DNA of 64,000 nucleotides from Glandiceps talaboti (lineage: Eukaryota; Hemichordata; Enteropneusta; Spengelidae). Under the pieces are notes generated by a model, which was given only the letters and a program-made list of their open reading frames with translations, did not search any database and was not told the DNA's origin. The stretch spans positions 8,351,379-8,415,378 of the forward strand of contig NC_135551.1 in NCBI RefSeq assembly GCF_964340395.1, given 5' to 3'. Positions within the stretch are counted from its first letter, which is position 1; the number at the start of each line of letters is the position of its first letter. This document shows, one piece after another, positions 21,895 through 32,402 of the stretch. The position numbers and the translations under genes were made by a program.

Positions 21895-22917
21895 GTACGT
21901 ATCCTAGAAGTTGATATTATCAATCTCGAAAAAAAAATAATATGTAAAATCGACGATTATGAAATTCATCATTGACAACGGTAATGACAGTGTTAACGAT
22001 ATAGTATATAATACTCGGTTCTGTACATGAACTAAAGCCTCTTTTATGGCACGACACGTCCAATAGGATTTGTGTTGGCTTTCGATCTGAAGATCTCCTG
22101 CACCAAATTCTACCTAGCCCACATACTGATATTACTATCCAACAGCACATCAGTAAATAAGTCACACACATTGATAGGCGTTTGTAATCGGGTACTTCTT
22201 ACCCAATTATTGCGATCCAGCCATAAAAAAAATAACTCACGTGATGGCACGATAACACAATTAATGAACCAATTCGAGTCGTAGAGCTGTTGGTGAGAAA
22301 TCAAAATTTAGCACGCAATGCAGTGCTGGATTAAGGCATTCCCTAGCCGTTGGAAGAGAATTTCAGCTTGACAGCCAACACATAGCCTTTACCACGAACA
22401 AATAAAAAAGAATGTTATTTATCACAGTCGCATAGAACCAATCATATCGACTCACATACACTATATGCCCTCACTTAATATAGTTGGAACACACCCTTGT
22501 TCTAGGGGAATAGCCCTATGAACAGTAATGTTTACTGAAACTGACGTCTGCCATGTATAGTCATGTATTTCATTCACAGTGACAAATTAGGAATCACCAA
22601 TCAGTGTTAGATACATAGTGGAACATACTTCCATTACTACGATATGTTTTGAAACTGTAGGTCATTGATTTGTGAGATTGTCATAAATATTTTTTACAAA
22701 TTCAAAAATGGTATTTTATTCATCGCTTGCAGTTAGGGTTTGTTTTGCTGTGTGTCACAAATTAACGGCTAGCTTGCGAGAATACAAACGAACACATTTC
22801 CACAAAATGGAAATTTGTAGTACTTGCATACATATTGGATTCTCTGTTCCAGTTCAAGCACATATGGGCGCATATACGTTATATGTTTAACAGTTTTGAT
22901 TTTTAATCCAACCACAG

Positions 22918-23052
22918 ACTGGACTAGCTGGAACTATAGCTGCCGACAAGTATGCAGGGAGCACACCGTTACAGGTACACGTACTTGTATTAAACCGTGC
23001 GGAACAGGAAGCTGTAGTGGATCTAGTAGTAGTGAAATTTGGTGCAACTGTG
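22918..23052 (+). CDS. Gene A TSP1-like exon 16 (degenerate)
   Basis: Acceptor aaccacag, donor GTG|GTGAGT, phase 1-1, 45 codons. WTSWNYSCRQVCREH, GTRTC, CGTGSCSGSSSS and a final WCNC. It has only two of the usual three tryptophans, and the CSxTCG core is lost. It pairs with the gene B exon at 39184. The long open frame across 22824-23432 is a run-through of both introns. Confidence 0.75.
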
Positions 23053-23902
23053 GTGAGTTTACAAATAAATACGTCACTGTTGATGTGCGTAATCACGCTT
23101 TGTACACCTTATTGATTAATAGAATTAAAATATTTATAAACACATCGCTTTCCTACATAATTTTGATTGTAATTGGCTTACGTCAAGTCACATGTTATTA
23201 TCTTATTTTGCATAGCGAGCTATGTTTGCAAACAACGTGCACCCGTCGCTTGATATTTGCTCAGTCAGCTATATTGCGTGTCGAGACATTTCTGAACCAT
23301 TACAGTTTTAAAAAATATCTAGAGAGTATAGTACGTGTTGTTTTTGTTGACGCTGTACTGCAGCTTGTTGGCTATCTGGGATTATTCGTGGACCCCTCAA
23401 ACACATATTTGTCAAATAAAACTACTATGTAAACAATTCTTCTAAAGTTCGCAAAATTACTCTGTCACTCCGGTCCGTCCAGCTAGCATTGTTGAATTTT
23501 TTTATTAAAACAAAAAAAAACATTGAAGTGCAAAGAGTGAAAGGTTAGAATGAAATGTCCTAAATAGCTGAACCCATGTCAAGTGCAGAACACCTTATTT
23601 ACTTTTAAGAGGTGAATCACATTGCTTAAGTTTGAGAATAGGTATGGTGTATATATATTTCAATGTATGGATAAATATATAGAGTGATACAGTGACTGTC
23701 GGACGACGAAGATATTCACATTAATGATAATCATTTACTATCATCTTGTCAAGTACAGCATCACTGGGAAGTTAAATTTATACGTCAACAGTGCAAGTGT
23801 GCCGTTAACATGTAATATGTTTTTCACATATTGTAATTCTGTTATTCCATACATTACATAGTCGATACTATTGTACTCCTGTTTTTAATTTGTTATCCAC
23901 AG

Positions 23903-23943
23903 ATTTCAGTGCATGCTCATCAATGGGATTAGAATGTCCTTAA
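23903..23943 (+). CDS. Gene A terminal exon
   Basis: Acceptor ttatccacag, then the phase-1 frame DFSACSSMGLECP and TAA at 23941-23943. It adds two Cys to the C-terminus. An ATTAAA at 24042-24047 could serve as a poly(A) signal. Identified mainly by position and phase. Confidence 0.5.
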
Positions 23944-24459
23944 CTCATCATGGATGACACTGGTATTCAAGATGAAGACAAAACAAATTCTCGTTTTTTA
24001 AATTTTTTTTTATCGAACTACCAAGCATCATTTAGAAGCGAATTAAAGCTGACATAAATGGATTGAGGATTTTTAAAAACTTGACAAATATTAGCGTCGA
24101 TATTTGCCTCTCCATTGTGATAATTCTAGTCACGTGCCTCCATTGCATTTCATACATACTTATATATACTAATGGGGTTAAGTTCTTTTCCAAATCTACT
24201 GACGTCACCTACAAATGAAAAACAAATGTGACAAAACTCATTGCTTTGTAAGTAGAACTTACACCATGTGGTCGTAACAGAACACATGTAGTGCACACAA
24301 CCTTCAAATCTGACGAATAATAGACAACTGCCGTAATTGTCCTGTTCAAACCATCAAGCCGGCACGCAGTCATACAATAACTTATAAGTTATTTTATCCA
24401 TAATATTTTCCAATAAATTATCAGATATTATTGAATCATTATACTGCTAAATAACCCAT

Positions 24460-25250
24460 CACTGGGGATGGTCATACCCAAAGGTTTTGACCATTTGACA
24501 ACGTGTGCACTAGCATCTGACAACACGTTAACTGGTCAAAACCAAATACTATGCCATTCCCATTTGGTGGCATATTGCTAGTATATTATAGCAGTGTATT
24601 GAAATATGCAAAAACAAATAATAGTAACGGTAACACAAATTGCAGTTTCGAGTGGAAATGAGGTGTTGGTGTAGATCGGCCCCAGAATCTGAATGTCTGT
24701 TGATCGTACGAAATGAAGTCAAGGACAACGTTGGTTATTTAAACGATGAATCATTCAATTAATACTGTGCATCGCATATACATAGAGTTTTGTTTAGTTT
24801 GTACAATGGCAAGTTCATTTGCGAATGATTTGAAGCTAGATTCGTCATGTGACGGATTGACGTACATGATCAGCCTCACTGTTTTTGCGCATTTGTTGAA
24901 GTCAAGAACCATGCGGTAGGCATATGCTGAGCCGCACTAATCTGATGTTTCTTAGTAAATATCGGCCAATTCTGGGGCTTTGGATATCTTGTGTGTATTC
25001 ATTTTCCCCCATCTAGGTAAACTATTAGCGATCGACATGGACGACTTGTGCTGTGCGGGTGAATGATGGTACAGGGTACGACATCCATCAAAAATGAGTA
25101 TGTTATTGTCGTTCAGTGCCACTTAGAATCATGCTAACTACGCCATATCACTATTTTAACACAGTTAGTTTGATGTGTTGACCAATCAGTTCTCGTGATT
25201 TGCACCATCAATTTACTGGTATTATGTAATTCACTATATACTTACAGTAC
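24460..25250. repeat. Dispersed repeat related to 10930-12010
   Basis: It opens with the palindromic GGTTTTGACCATTTGAC ... AACTGGTCAAAACC and later shares TGTTGACCAATCAG and GGTATTATGTAATTC with the copy near 11 kb. It lies just downstream of gene A. Confidence 0.5.
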
Positions 25251-25521
25251 TTCAGATTTTATTTTCAACGTACCCGATTTCGTCTACAAGGTTTATAATC
25301 CGTTTTATTTTTTTATTATGCAAATACGACTTCATATTTCTAATATATTAATGATTTCACCTTCAAAAGTTAGCATGTGTATATTAAATACGTTAATTAT
25401 TGTAATACAATGATGATGAAAAAGTATACGAAATAAACAGAGTTTACAGCAATATTATATTCAACTTGGAATAAAGGCCATACTGTAGATAACAATCTTG
25501 GTAAGCATGTGAAAACGTAGT

Positions 25522-25612
25522 CTGTAAGGTACGCCGTGATGGGGCGCCCTCAATCATCAGGCAACCCTGAGAGGAGGCCGGTGAGGGCGAAACGTCACGA
25601 CGTATCTTACAG
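25522..25612. repeat. Imperfect fold-back, 31-bp arms
   Basis: CTGTAAGGTACGCCGTGA at the left is mirrored at the right by TCACGACGTATCTTACAG, and GCGCCCTCA by TGAGGGCGA. The 28-bp loop is GC-rich compared with the surroundings. No protein frame is credible. Confidence 0.65.
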
Positions 25613-26065
25613 TCTAGTCAGTAAAAAACCTAGTCAATTACTAGGGATTTTTCTATGGAAGATTGCCACATTATGTACAAGCCTTGCAACACACAGCGGT
25701 AGTTTGTTATCGAGAGAAATCGGAAAAGAACACGGTAAAAAGGAGACGGTTCAAGTTCAATATAATACTTCCTAAACTTCTACTCGAAAATCTAAAAAGA
25801 CATGATTTCTCTTTATTCATCTGTGCATCAGTGTGTGAAATTTGAAAATGTCCGTATTTGACTCTGCGCTCATTGTACACCTATTTTAAGGCCAAGAAAA
25901 AACATTGTTTTCTGGTGAGTTTGAATCACTTAAATACCCTGCCTTGGTCTTCTTTTTTTCTCGTGTTTGTGCAGCCAATGCAGAGTGCAGATCAAAGGGA
26001 AACACAAAATAAAGTTGGCATGAAACCCCTGAAAATAGAGTCTTTCTCAGTAGTGTAGAGAACGA

Positions 26066-26183
26066 GTATAAAGTTGGCGTCAGATTCAGATTTGGATCTG
26101 AGGCCATCTGACGCTCAATATAACGTTCATAAGATAACGCTACCCGAATCTGAATCTGAATCTAACACCAACTTTATATTCAT
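26066..26183. repeat. Imperfect fold-back, about 30-bp arms
   Basis: TATAAAGTTGGCGTCAGATT at the left is matched by the reverse complement of AATCTAACACCAACTTTATA at the right, with extra GAATCT/AGATTC units in both arms. It looks like a small MITE. Confidence 0.65.
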
Positions 26184-27140
26184 TCGATCGATTAATTACT
26201 CTAATTGGTCATTAATATTCATCGGATTATTACTAAAACCTAATAAGTTCTTGCCATTACCCTACGAAACATGTCTATGAAATTTCTTTTGAATTGATGC
26301 AGCCGTTTATTCGGAAATGGTGATACAGACACACACACACACAGACTTCATCGGTATGTATATTATAACCTTCCTTACGGAAGGTAAAAATGAAATCGAG
26401 CGAGTTATCAACTCAGGCGAGTTAAGTATTAAGTATATTATGCTTGAGATCTGCTACTCATACTGCATTGAGTACAGTTCTCTCCAGAGAGATGTCTTTC
26501 TTGATATATTTATTGAACCGAGGACATCATCAAAATTTCGGTAAAGAGAGCCAGCCCGAGGGCATTATTAGATGTTAAGCATTCACTTTTTTGTAGATGC
26601 AACTAACTGGGATCATATGTTGTCACCCATGGCACTCTGTAAGTGTGTTATGTTTATACTGTAGTAAATTCGAACGGTTTGAGATAGAAGCACGAATAAT
26701 CTGTGATGAATTAATACATTTCCTTGACCACACTGTCTAAGGTAGCCGCTGAATTATGTGTGTGCTTTCAGTCTTTTGTCAACCCATACATTCAGAGTTT
26801 TCGCCAAAATATCCACTTTCAGTAAATGTGTTGTTTTCGAAAGTATGACCTCCGGTGAAGTAGCATTGTCAGAAATCATTTATACCCGAATATTTATGGT
26901 ATGTCGCCCTTGTGCCAGGTTTCGAGTGAAATCAGATATTGCATATCCAAGAAATTATGTACTACGGACTGACAGATGGACGGAATCCATTGTGATAGAT
27001 CTCCCTTCGGAGGACTATTAAGCGAGGATGGTATCAACGAGCAATGTGTATTTAGTATATATAATCCGAAAGAACATGCGTCAGAAAATACAATTTATTT
27101 GAATATTTACTATACGAAAGTCATATTTGGCCATGTCTTT

Positions 27141-27275
27141 CCACCGGGGTAAATATTTAGCAAGGGATGTGTAAATGTGGCGAGTATGAGACGACACCTT
27201 TGACTTAATTTACCCCCGGTGATCTCTCCCCTGGGGGTTGTAAAGTCAAAAGTATCATTTGGTCTCGTACTACTC
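27141..27275. repeat. Nested fold-back element
   Basis: Two inverted pairs overlap: CACCGGGGTAAAT with ATTTACCCCCGGTG, and GAGTATGAGACGACACCTTT with the complement of AAGTATCATTTGGTCTCGTA. Confidence 0.65.
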
Positions 27276-27532
27276 CTTGTTTGACAGAAATGGTAGTTAG
27301 GTTGGTCGCAGGTAGGGTAAAGGTTGGGTAAAGGTGGGTAAATATGACTTTTCGTATAGTGTATTGCAACAAAAGACTAACATGCAGTTAATAATCTATG
27401 ATGAGCAGTCCTTTAAAGTTGAAGTGTTTGTTGTGTCTGAAATACACAATAGTACTTTTGTACTGCGTCTGAATTCATACAAAACACATTTATTTTATTT
27501 CCGCTAGAGACTATAATACAAGTGGCAAGCCT

Positions 27533-27540
27533 CTATATAA
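27533..27540 (+). promoter_or_regulatory. Possible TATA box of gene B
   Basis: CTATATAA lies about 135 bp upstream of the favoured gene B start codon at 27674 and about 40 bp upstream of an alternative in-frame ATG. It is a sequence match only. Confidence 0.25.
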
Positions 27541-27673
27541 CGTTAACATAAAATATAAAAATAGGCACACAGTCATGTTAATGACGCCCTGGGTTTACTT
27601 CGACGTTCTTAACGACGCAGTGTTTACTTCAGTGTTCCTGTCAAATATTCGTACTTCCTTGAAGAGAGCGAAC

Positions 27674-28055
27674 ATGGCCAAGCTCCGGGTTGGTGCTGGG
27701 TCGATAACAGCTTTCATCCTCTTAACACAAAGTGTATCAGTGTTCACCCAATTGACATCGTCACCGGGATTCCAGTGTTTAAGTAACTATGATCGATGTC
27801 ACAATAAAGACCGATGCGTGTACATGTTTGAGCTGAAGGAAGACGGGCTGGACTGTCCCAAAGTGAGGAAGGTAGTTCTCGATTTGAAAGACGTCAACGC
27901 TGATCTAGCACTGCAAAAGGCAATGGTGGCAGAAAAATCAGCACAAATTGACGTACTGCAACACCAACTTGACAACGTACAATTGACGCTGACTCAACGT
28001 GAAGCTCAAATCGCAAACCTGGAAACAATGGTGGAAGAGATCCAGAATTGGAAAC
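27674..28055 (+). CDS. Gene B first exon: signal peptide, Cys motif, coiled coil
   Basis: MAKLRVGAGSITAFILLTQS is the signal peptide, followed by CLSNYDRCHNKDRCVYMF and a coiled coil of about 75 residues, phase 1 donor AAAC|GTGAGT. It is one codon shorter than the gene A versions because a Glu is missing from the loop before the fourth Cys. The frame is open to another ATG at 27575, but alignment with gene A favours 27674. The family role is unknown; by architecture it is a secreted, oligomerising matrix-type or pattern-binding protein. Confidence 0.8.
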
Positions 28056-29148
28056 GTGAGTAGTCAGGTGGTATTTGCTTTTGTTTGGTGGCTCTTGTTT
28101 CCTTGCCTTTCTGTATGTTACTAATGTGTATTGGTAGTGCTTATCAAGAGTTAGCATATAGAGAACGTAGAAGATTGAAGGGGGCTTCGTTGGCAGCGTA
28201 ATTATAAATTACTTTGTGACAACATTTGCTTGGCTATACATATACTTAGCCTAGTTCCAATCTGATTCATGTTACGATTTACACTATGTTTATCTTCGCA
28301 CATCACGTCTAGTCAATGTCGCTACATTGAATCGTGTACGTCAAATGTGGCTAAACCCCATGCTTGGCAAAACGTAAACGGTGCATGTCAGTAGTGATCA
28401 TATAGTACACCTAAATAGTATTTAATGTCTTATCACTCCACTCATAATATTGCCTATTGTTAGGGAGCCTTCAGTAATTACGGGGTGTGGAATTAGGCCT
28501 GGGCTGTTGCGTAAAATGTGGCCATCCCCTGATTCCTTCGTGCTAAAGAGTGACCATTCCTCACTGCGTCGGTGGGATTCATGGTGTAGCGAGTGATATA
28601 AGTAATCGTACCCAAGGTGAAAAACATACTACAAGACTATCACGTTTGATGTTCGGAAAAGCTGATCAGTGTACATGTAAGATGTGGAATATGATAATCT
28701 CGACACTCCAAAAGTTGACACACACATTTATTTTCTTTAAAATTATGCAAATCAGGTTGACCAGGTAACAGTGAATCTGAAAATAGTAATTCGTCGTCGT
28801 TTGTATAGCTATACATTGTAAGCCATTGACATTGTAAGCGCAAAGTCAATTTTTTATTCTTTTTTAAACTTTCTGACATGAAATTTTTGGTATGAAAATA
28901 ATGCCTGCGGAAACATAAAATATAAATATTATAACCTTGATATTGAGTTATGTCTTCTGTGCAAGGGTATAGTATTATCAGCACTCCACTACGCATCGTA
29001 CTGAGTGTATCATTGCCCTTATGCATAACCAAAAATATCCAGGTAATAGTATAAATTATATTGCCTGTTTGAAGTTGGCTACATATTCAAAGCTAATGAT
29101 TCTAGGTAATGTATATTTATAATAACTGTAATTATATTATTGAAACAG
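28056..29148. other. Gene B intron 1
   Basis: No further exon is recognised. A GGGAGCCTTCAGTAATTACGG-like phrase at about 28460 resembles one at 58080 (GGGAGCGATCAG) and may be a shared element end. Confidence 0.45.
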
Positions 29149-29256
29149 CAAATGTCGACGTTCTCCTCAACAAACTGGAAGAATTGATTGTGAATCGCAC
29201 TGAAAATCGAATTTCAAACTTGGAAATGATGATTGAAGAAATAGGAAACATGAGAC
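29149..29256 (+). CDS. Gene B coiled-coil exon
   Basis: Acceptor ttgaaacag, donor GAGAC|GTAAGT, phase 1-1, 36 codons: NVDVLLNKLEELIVNRTE then the same helix as the gene A exon at 13177. Confidence 0.8.
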
Positions 29257-29924
29257 GTAAGTATTCAGATAGTATTATCTACTGGGCGTGTTATTCTAAA
29301 TCCGCATTATTTGAATCACTGCACAGCTTGTACATGACAAAAGTAAGATTCTGATGTCATTGAGGGATAGCAAAATAATTTAACACAAAATGATATATGA
29401 AACAAGTCTTCATACAAGAGTTACCTTCTCAAACAATTTACTGCTGTGATTACAGGATGAAATATATATTTTGGTTGAACTTTGGGTCACGGTCATACAG
29501 GGGTTAATTATGTACCTTTTGAGGGAAACACTCCTCATAAGGGCGCCCTCCAAGGAATTAATTGTGCAAGCTAATGAGTCAGCCTTTAAACTTTAACCTA
29601 TAGTACTAGTGAGAGTGGGCGAATTGAACTCTTATTACCCATCCATCCACCCACAACTAATTGTAAATATTGTACTCTTCAGGCAGTAGCAATCGTAGCC
29701 TGTACGGCAATTGTTTGTTTGTATTCACTTGTAGTTATAAATGATGTAATTGGACATGTAATAACATGATTTTGGCTAATTTAGTAAGAATGTTCTATAT
29801 ATCTAATAAAAAAGCACCTGCCTCAGTAATTAACATTGCGAGTTGTACTAATAAAACTAATATTAAGCTCATTTTAACACAATACATATGGATATAAACA
29901 GCATTTCAATTTCAAATCATATAG

Positions 29925-30071
29925 TTTGGTCTGAATGGGGAAGCTGGACAAGCTGTTCTGTGACCTGTGGTGGTGGAATACATTCAAGATCTCGTACATG
30001 TGATTCCTGTCCATCACAATCCCTCGATACTGAAAGTGAATCGTGCAATGATCACTGCTGTCCTACTGCAG
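29925..30071 (+). CDS. Gene B TSP1 exon 1 (147-nt form)
   Basis: Phase 1-1. [27 protein letters not shown]. Closest to gene A exon 13638, including upstream intron sequence. Confidence 0.9.
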
Positions 30072-30300
30072 GTAAAGTATATTTGAATCGTAAATGACCA
30101 TTTGTTCTCACATTTCTAAAGTCATATTATGAACCTAATAGATTGCTACAACTAATACTTTATTTTATGAAGAACCAGCTGCATATCATGCATGCATACA
30201 CACACACGCATACACTTAAGGGGAAACTAATAGTATCAATCTCGTAGAAGAGAGTGCTCGATGCTTGGGTAACCAGGGCGGGAATAATCAAAATAAGTTG

Positions 30301-30420
30301 CTTGGAACTTGAGGTGCTTAGTTGTTATTCCGAGTTTCACGCTAAAGGCGGTCATCAGACAACATGACCGCATTGAGCGTGAAACTCGGAGTAACAACTA
30401 AGCACCTCAAGTTCCAACCA
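30301..30420. mobile_element. PLE-derived head-to-head fold-back
   Basis: Arms of about 57 bp (GAACTTGAGGTGCTTAGTTG and its complement CAACTAAGCACCTCAAGTTC at the outer ends) meet around 30360. The layout equals the fold-back at 14.2 kb, but this is a diverged subfamily. It adjoins a (CA)n tract on the right. Confidence 0.7.
30321..30363 (-). ncRNA. Hammerhead ribozyme-like motif, diverged subfamily
   Basis: On the minus strand: GTTGT, CTGATGA, a stem II of CGC/GCG with a CTTTA loop, GAAA, stem III ACU/AAU around CGG (one C-A mismatch), A17, and ACAAC that pairs fully with GTTGT as a 5-bp stem I. The opposite arm has the intact ACU/AGU stem III but lacks CTG of the core. Stem I pairs although both strands differ from the copies at 31.4 and 34.6 kb. 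Confidence 0.6.
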
Positions 30421-30430
30421 ATCTAGTTTG

Positions 30431-30431
30431 G

Positions 30432-30519
<88 letters not shown>
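30431..30519. repeat. (CA)n microsatellite
   Basis: About 44 CA units. Confidence 0.98.
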
Positions 30520-30521
<2 letters not shown>

Positions 30522-30600
30522 GTGTGTGTGTTATACGCACACATAAACACATATCTGTCTTGTAATTAGTCACTTACTTTTCATCTCTGTACTTGTTCAG

Positions 30601-30756
30601 CCTGGTCCCCATGGAACTCCTGGTCACCTTGCAGTGTCGTCTGTGAAGGTTCAGGAACAAAACACAGATCCAGAACATGTACGGCATCATGTGGAGGGAC
30701 ATGTCCTGGATCGGATGTTGATACAACATCTTGCAGTGTTGGACCCACCTGTCCAG
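30601..30756 (+). CDS. Gene B TSP1 exon 2 (156-nt form)
   Basis: Phase 1-1. WSPWNSWSPCSVVCEGSG, TKHRSRTC, GGTCPGSD, GPTCP. The T of CSVTC is Val here, so no O-fucose site. Most like gene A exons 18930 and 19986. Confidence 0.88.
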
Positions 30757-31096
30757 GTAATTATGTTTAAATCAACATGTTAGGGTAGCCGGTATTGTTC
30801 CTGGGAATACATTGTATATGTATATGGTACTTTATTTATTGGACTAACATTGCCCATGCCTTGGTAATTAACACGTAGCAAAAGTTTATATTATTACAGT
30901 TTATACAATGAAACATTTTGTATTTCTTTTAAATGCAACATTATAAAAGACAATATACTACCTAGTAAATATAATCTCTATTTTGTATGATGACACTTAA
31001 CATAGTTTTGGGATGTCTCTTCGGCATATTAAGTTTCAATACATGAAATAACAGAGGTACAACATATGATTTCACAATATCTCTATATTCATTTAG

Positions 31097-31243
31097 TTTG
31101 GTCAGGATGGAGTATCTGGACAATATGCCCAGTGACCTGTGGTGGAGAAACACATTCAAGAACTCGTACATGTCAGTCATGTCCAGCTATGACACCAGAG
31201 ACCGAAAGCCAACAATGCAATGAACAGTGTTGCCCTTCTGGAG
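31097..31243 (+). CDS. Gene B TSP1 exon 3 (147-nt form, GC donor)
   Basis: Phase 1-1. [27 protein letters not shown]. The junction GGAG|GCAAGT is the same GC-AG type as in gene A exons 19433 and 20490, so the GC donor predates the gene duplication. The following intron (about 7 kb) holds the PLE and LINE. Confidence 0.88.
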
Positions 31244-31319
31244 GCAAGTAATTACATGAATTCGTAATTGTGTTAGTTCTTTTCCTTAATTTAATTATAA
31301 TATATATCAATCAACATTG

Positions 31320-31322
<3 letters not shown>

Positions 31323-31372
<50 letters not shown>

Positions 31373-31388
31373 CATATATATATATATA
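31323..31388. repeat. (TA)n flanking the PLE on the left
   Basis: TA repeats with CA interruptions run directly into the PLE terminus; a shorter (TA)n tract lies at 34737-34766 on the other side. Confidence 0.95.
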
Positions 31389-31417
31389 GTTTTGGTAGTA
31401 CTGGAACTCTTTCTTGG

Positions 31418-31458
31418 GTGTAACTCGGAGTTTCACGCATATTGCGATCATCAGACAC
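31418..31458 (-). ncRNA. Hammerhead ribozyme motif, left PLE terminus
   Basis: Minus-strand copy of the motif at 34608-34648 with no visible change: GUGU/ACAC stem I, CUGAUGA, CGCA-AUA-UGCG, GAAA, and ACU-CCG-AGU followed by U17. Confidence 0.72.
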
Positions 31459-31659
31459 TCTGAGGCCTACTCTCTGGGTGTGCTGTATATATAGAGTGTA
31501 GACAATAGAAATACCATCACTATTGTCTGTGTCGGTGGGTAAGTGTTGTATGTGTGGAGGTGTTGGTTGTTATTGTGTGGGTTATTGGGTGCGGACAAGT
31601 AAGTGTTGGCGGGTTGTTACATGTAGGGCTTTAATGTTCCGTTAGTTAACGGGTTTAGT

Positions 31660-32400
31660 TTAGGTGATAGATGCTCTATTGAAGTTGGACAAATAAAACT
31701 TATTCTCGTGTCGGCATTTGGATATCAACTCAGTTCTTTTGTTTAGTGTGGAGCTTTTGTCTGCTTTAATAATAGTTAGTTTTTCGGTTAAACACAGGTT
31801 GCATTGTTTTGTTTTATTGGTGTATGCTTGGGCTTTCTTGCTGATGGACCAGGATACGGAAAAAGGCTCATTGTTTCTTTTCAGTTTCCAAATGTGTTTT
31901 GATAGTTCTGTGCTGTTTTCGTGTTTTTCATGTTTGAATGACTGTTTGTGGTTGGCGTATCTCTGCTTGAAGTTGTTCTCTGTTAGACCGATATATACTT
32001 TTGTTTGTTTTCCGTGGACGGTGGCTTGGTATACGATGTTTTCCGTTTGGCATTCGCCGTTCAGAGGGCAGGTGTCTTTCTGTCTGCAATTACAGGGTTT
32101 TTGAGTGGGTTTAGTTTCGCTGTTGGATATGGTGGCGTTATGCGCTTTGATTATGGTAGCCATGTTTGGCATGCAGCTATAACTGACTTTGACATTGTTT
32201 CTGTTGAATATTTTGTGTAACTTAGAGTCTGCTGGGAAGTGTTTTGTGATTAGGTTGAGGAATCGTTTGCCTACATTGGTGGCTACGTTTTTGCTGTATG
32301 GTGGGTTAAACCAGATGGTGTTTCTATTTCTTTTTTTCTTGTTTTTCTGCGTCAGGGTGCTGGTGTACGTGATGTTCTCTTTGTGGCCGATGGAAGGCAT
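31660..32400 (-). pseudogene. PLE C-terminal fragment (Zn-finger-like and GIY-YIG part), truncated copy
   Basis: The frame encodes 246 residues that match the C-terminal 240 of the forward copy, with a handful of differences (for example N to K, S to N and R to Q changes). It begins within the linker after the RT; the first residues MPSI come from the junction. The CNCRQKDTCPLNGEC motif and VYIGLTENNFKQRYANHK are intact, but without the RT it cannot be autonomous. Confidence 0.85.
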
Positions 32401-32402
32401 TC

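Noticed and set aside
22824-23432. A 202-codon open frame read as one protein
   Set aside because: It spans the TSP1-like exon at 22918-23052 plus both flanking introns. Only the exon part matches gene B.
25536-25845. Open frames following the GC-rich hairpin
   Set aside because: No splice context, no domain, and part of the frame is the fold-back itself.
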